A stretch of 64,000 bases of DNA. It comes from Hyphomicrobiales bacterium (GTDB lineage: Bacteria > Pseudomonadota > Alphaproteobacteria > Rhizobiales > Rhizobiaceae). The translations under genes and the position numbers were made by a program. The DNA lies in assembly GCA_900471925.1 (NCBI GenBank), contig UCGV01000029.1, positions 1 through 64,000 on the forward strand, read 5' to 3'. Below, in pieces: positions 63,937-64,000 of the stretch; positions within the stretch are counted from its first letter, which is position 1; the number at the start of each line of letters is the position of its first letter. The notes below the pieces were generated by a model that worked only from the letters and a program-made list of their open reading frames with translations, did not search any database and was not told the DNA's origin.

Positions 63937-64000
63937 ATATTGAGTGCAAATCGGGGCTTGAATAAAAGTTCAAGTCCTCGTATGTCACCCCCCGTCGCGC

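Overview
This window is chromosomal DNA from a Rhizobium-type alphaproteobacterium, most like the R. leguminosarum/R. etli group, with Sinorhizobium meliloti as a more distant syntenic relative. The evidence is high G+C coding sequence, rhizobial motility genes (motB-motC-motD-rem, flaF-flbT), the aglREFGAK alpha-glucoside locus, zwf-pgl-edd, and the order aceA - potFGHI - acetoacetyl-CoA synthetase - CbrA-type kinase - phasin. No rRNA, tRNA, insertion sequence, prophage or CRISPR array is visible. The gene order looks like conserved core chromosome.

Region 1 (1-19,380) is the distal half of the flagellar regulon, all on the + strand. It holds two flagellins, a FliH-like protein, motB, motC, motD (fliK type), a lytic transglycosylase, the regulator rem, flgE-flgK-flgL, flaF-flbT, flgD, the export genes fliQ-flhA-fliR, and a tail of small accessory genes (FliJ-like, FlgJ rod-binding-like, FlgN-like and a membrane-anchored protein). 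Genes are tightly packed, often with ATGA overlaps.

Region 2 (19,600-24,521) carries a WecG/TagA-type glycosyltransferase and a polysaccharide chain-length-type protein, then folD and, in the opposite direction, the LacI-family regulator aglR. Region 3 (24,588-31,860) is the aglEFGAK operon for alpha-glucoside uptake and hydrolysis, with two AAAGCGCTTT palindromes between aglR and aglE, followed by a PilZ-like protein. Region 4 (31,935-36,027, minus strand) is the Entner-Doudoroff operon zwf-pgl-edd.

Region 5 (36,162-40,214) holds a glutamine-synthetase-like gene and an FAD oxidase that resemble the gamma-glutamyl-polyamine pathway, and a BaiN/HI0933 flavoprotein. Region 6 (40,381-47,745) holds two chemoreceptors, a LysR regulator and a LuxR regulator. 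Region 7 (47,852-50,966) is isocitrate lyase with a small partner gene and a divergent ScfR/RamB-type regulator. Region 8 (51,093-55,161) is a potFGHI polyamine importer, convergent with an AsmA-family gene. Region 9 (57,223-63,882) has acetoacetyl-CoA synthetase, a very large PAS histidine kinase (probable CbrA) and a phasin.

The main regulatory observation is five perfect TTAA-N7-TTAA sequences, the CtrA binding consensus. Two lie before the first flagellin, two before rem, and one before the CbrA-type kinase. I found none in the other intergenic regions I read. They suggest that cell-cycle control reaches motility directly and also loops back on the CtrA-controlling kinase. A second shared motif, TGCAATGCA, precedes both the phasin and acetoacetyl-CoA synthetase genes and may mark a polyhydroxybutyrate regulon. 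I did not find a clearly new multi-gene system. The new-looking items are these regulatory links, several poorly named flagellar accessory proteins, and small ORFs.
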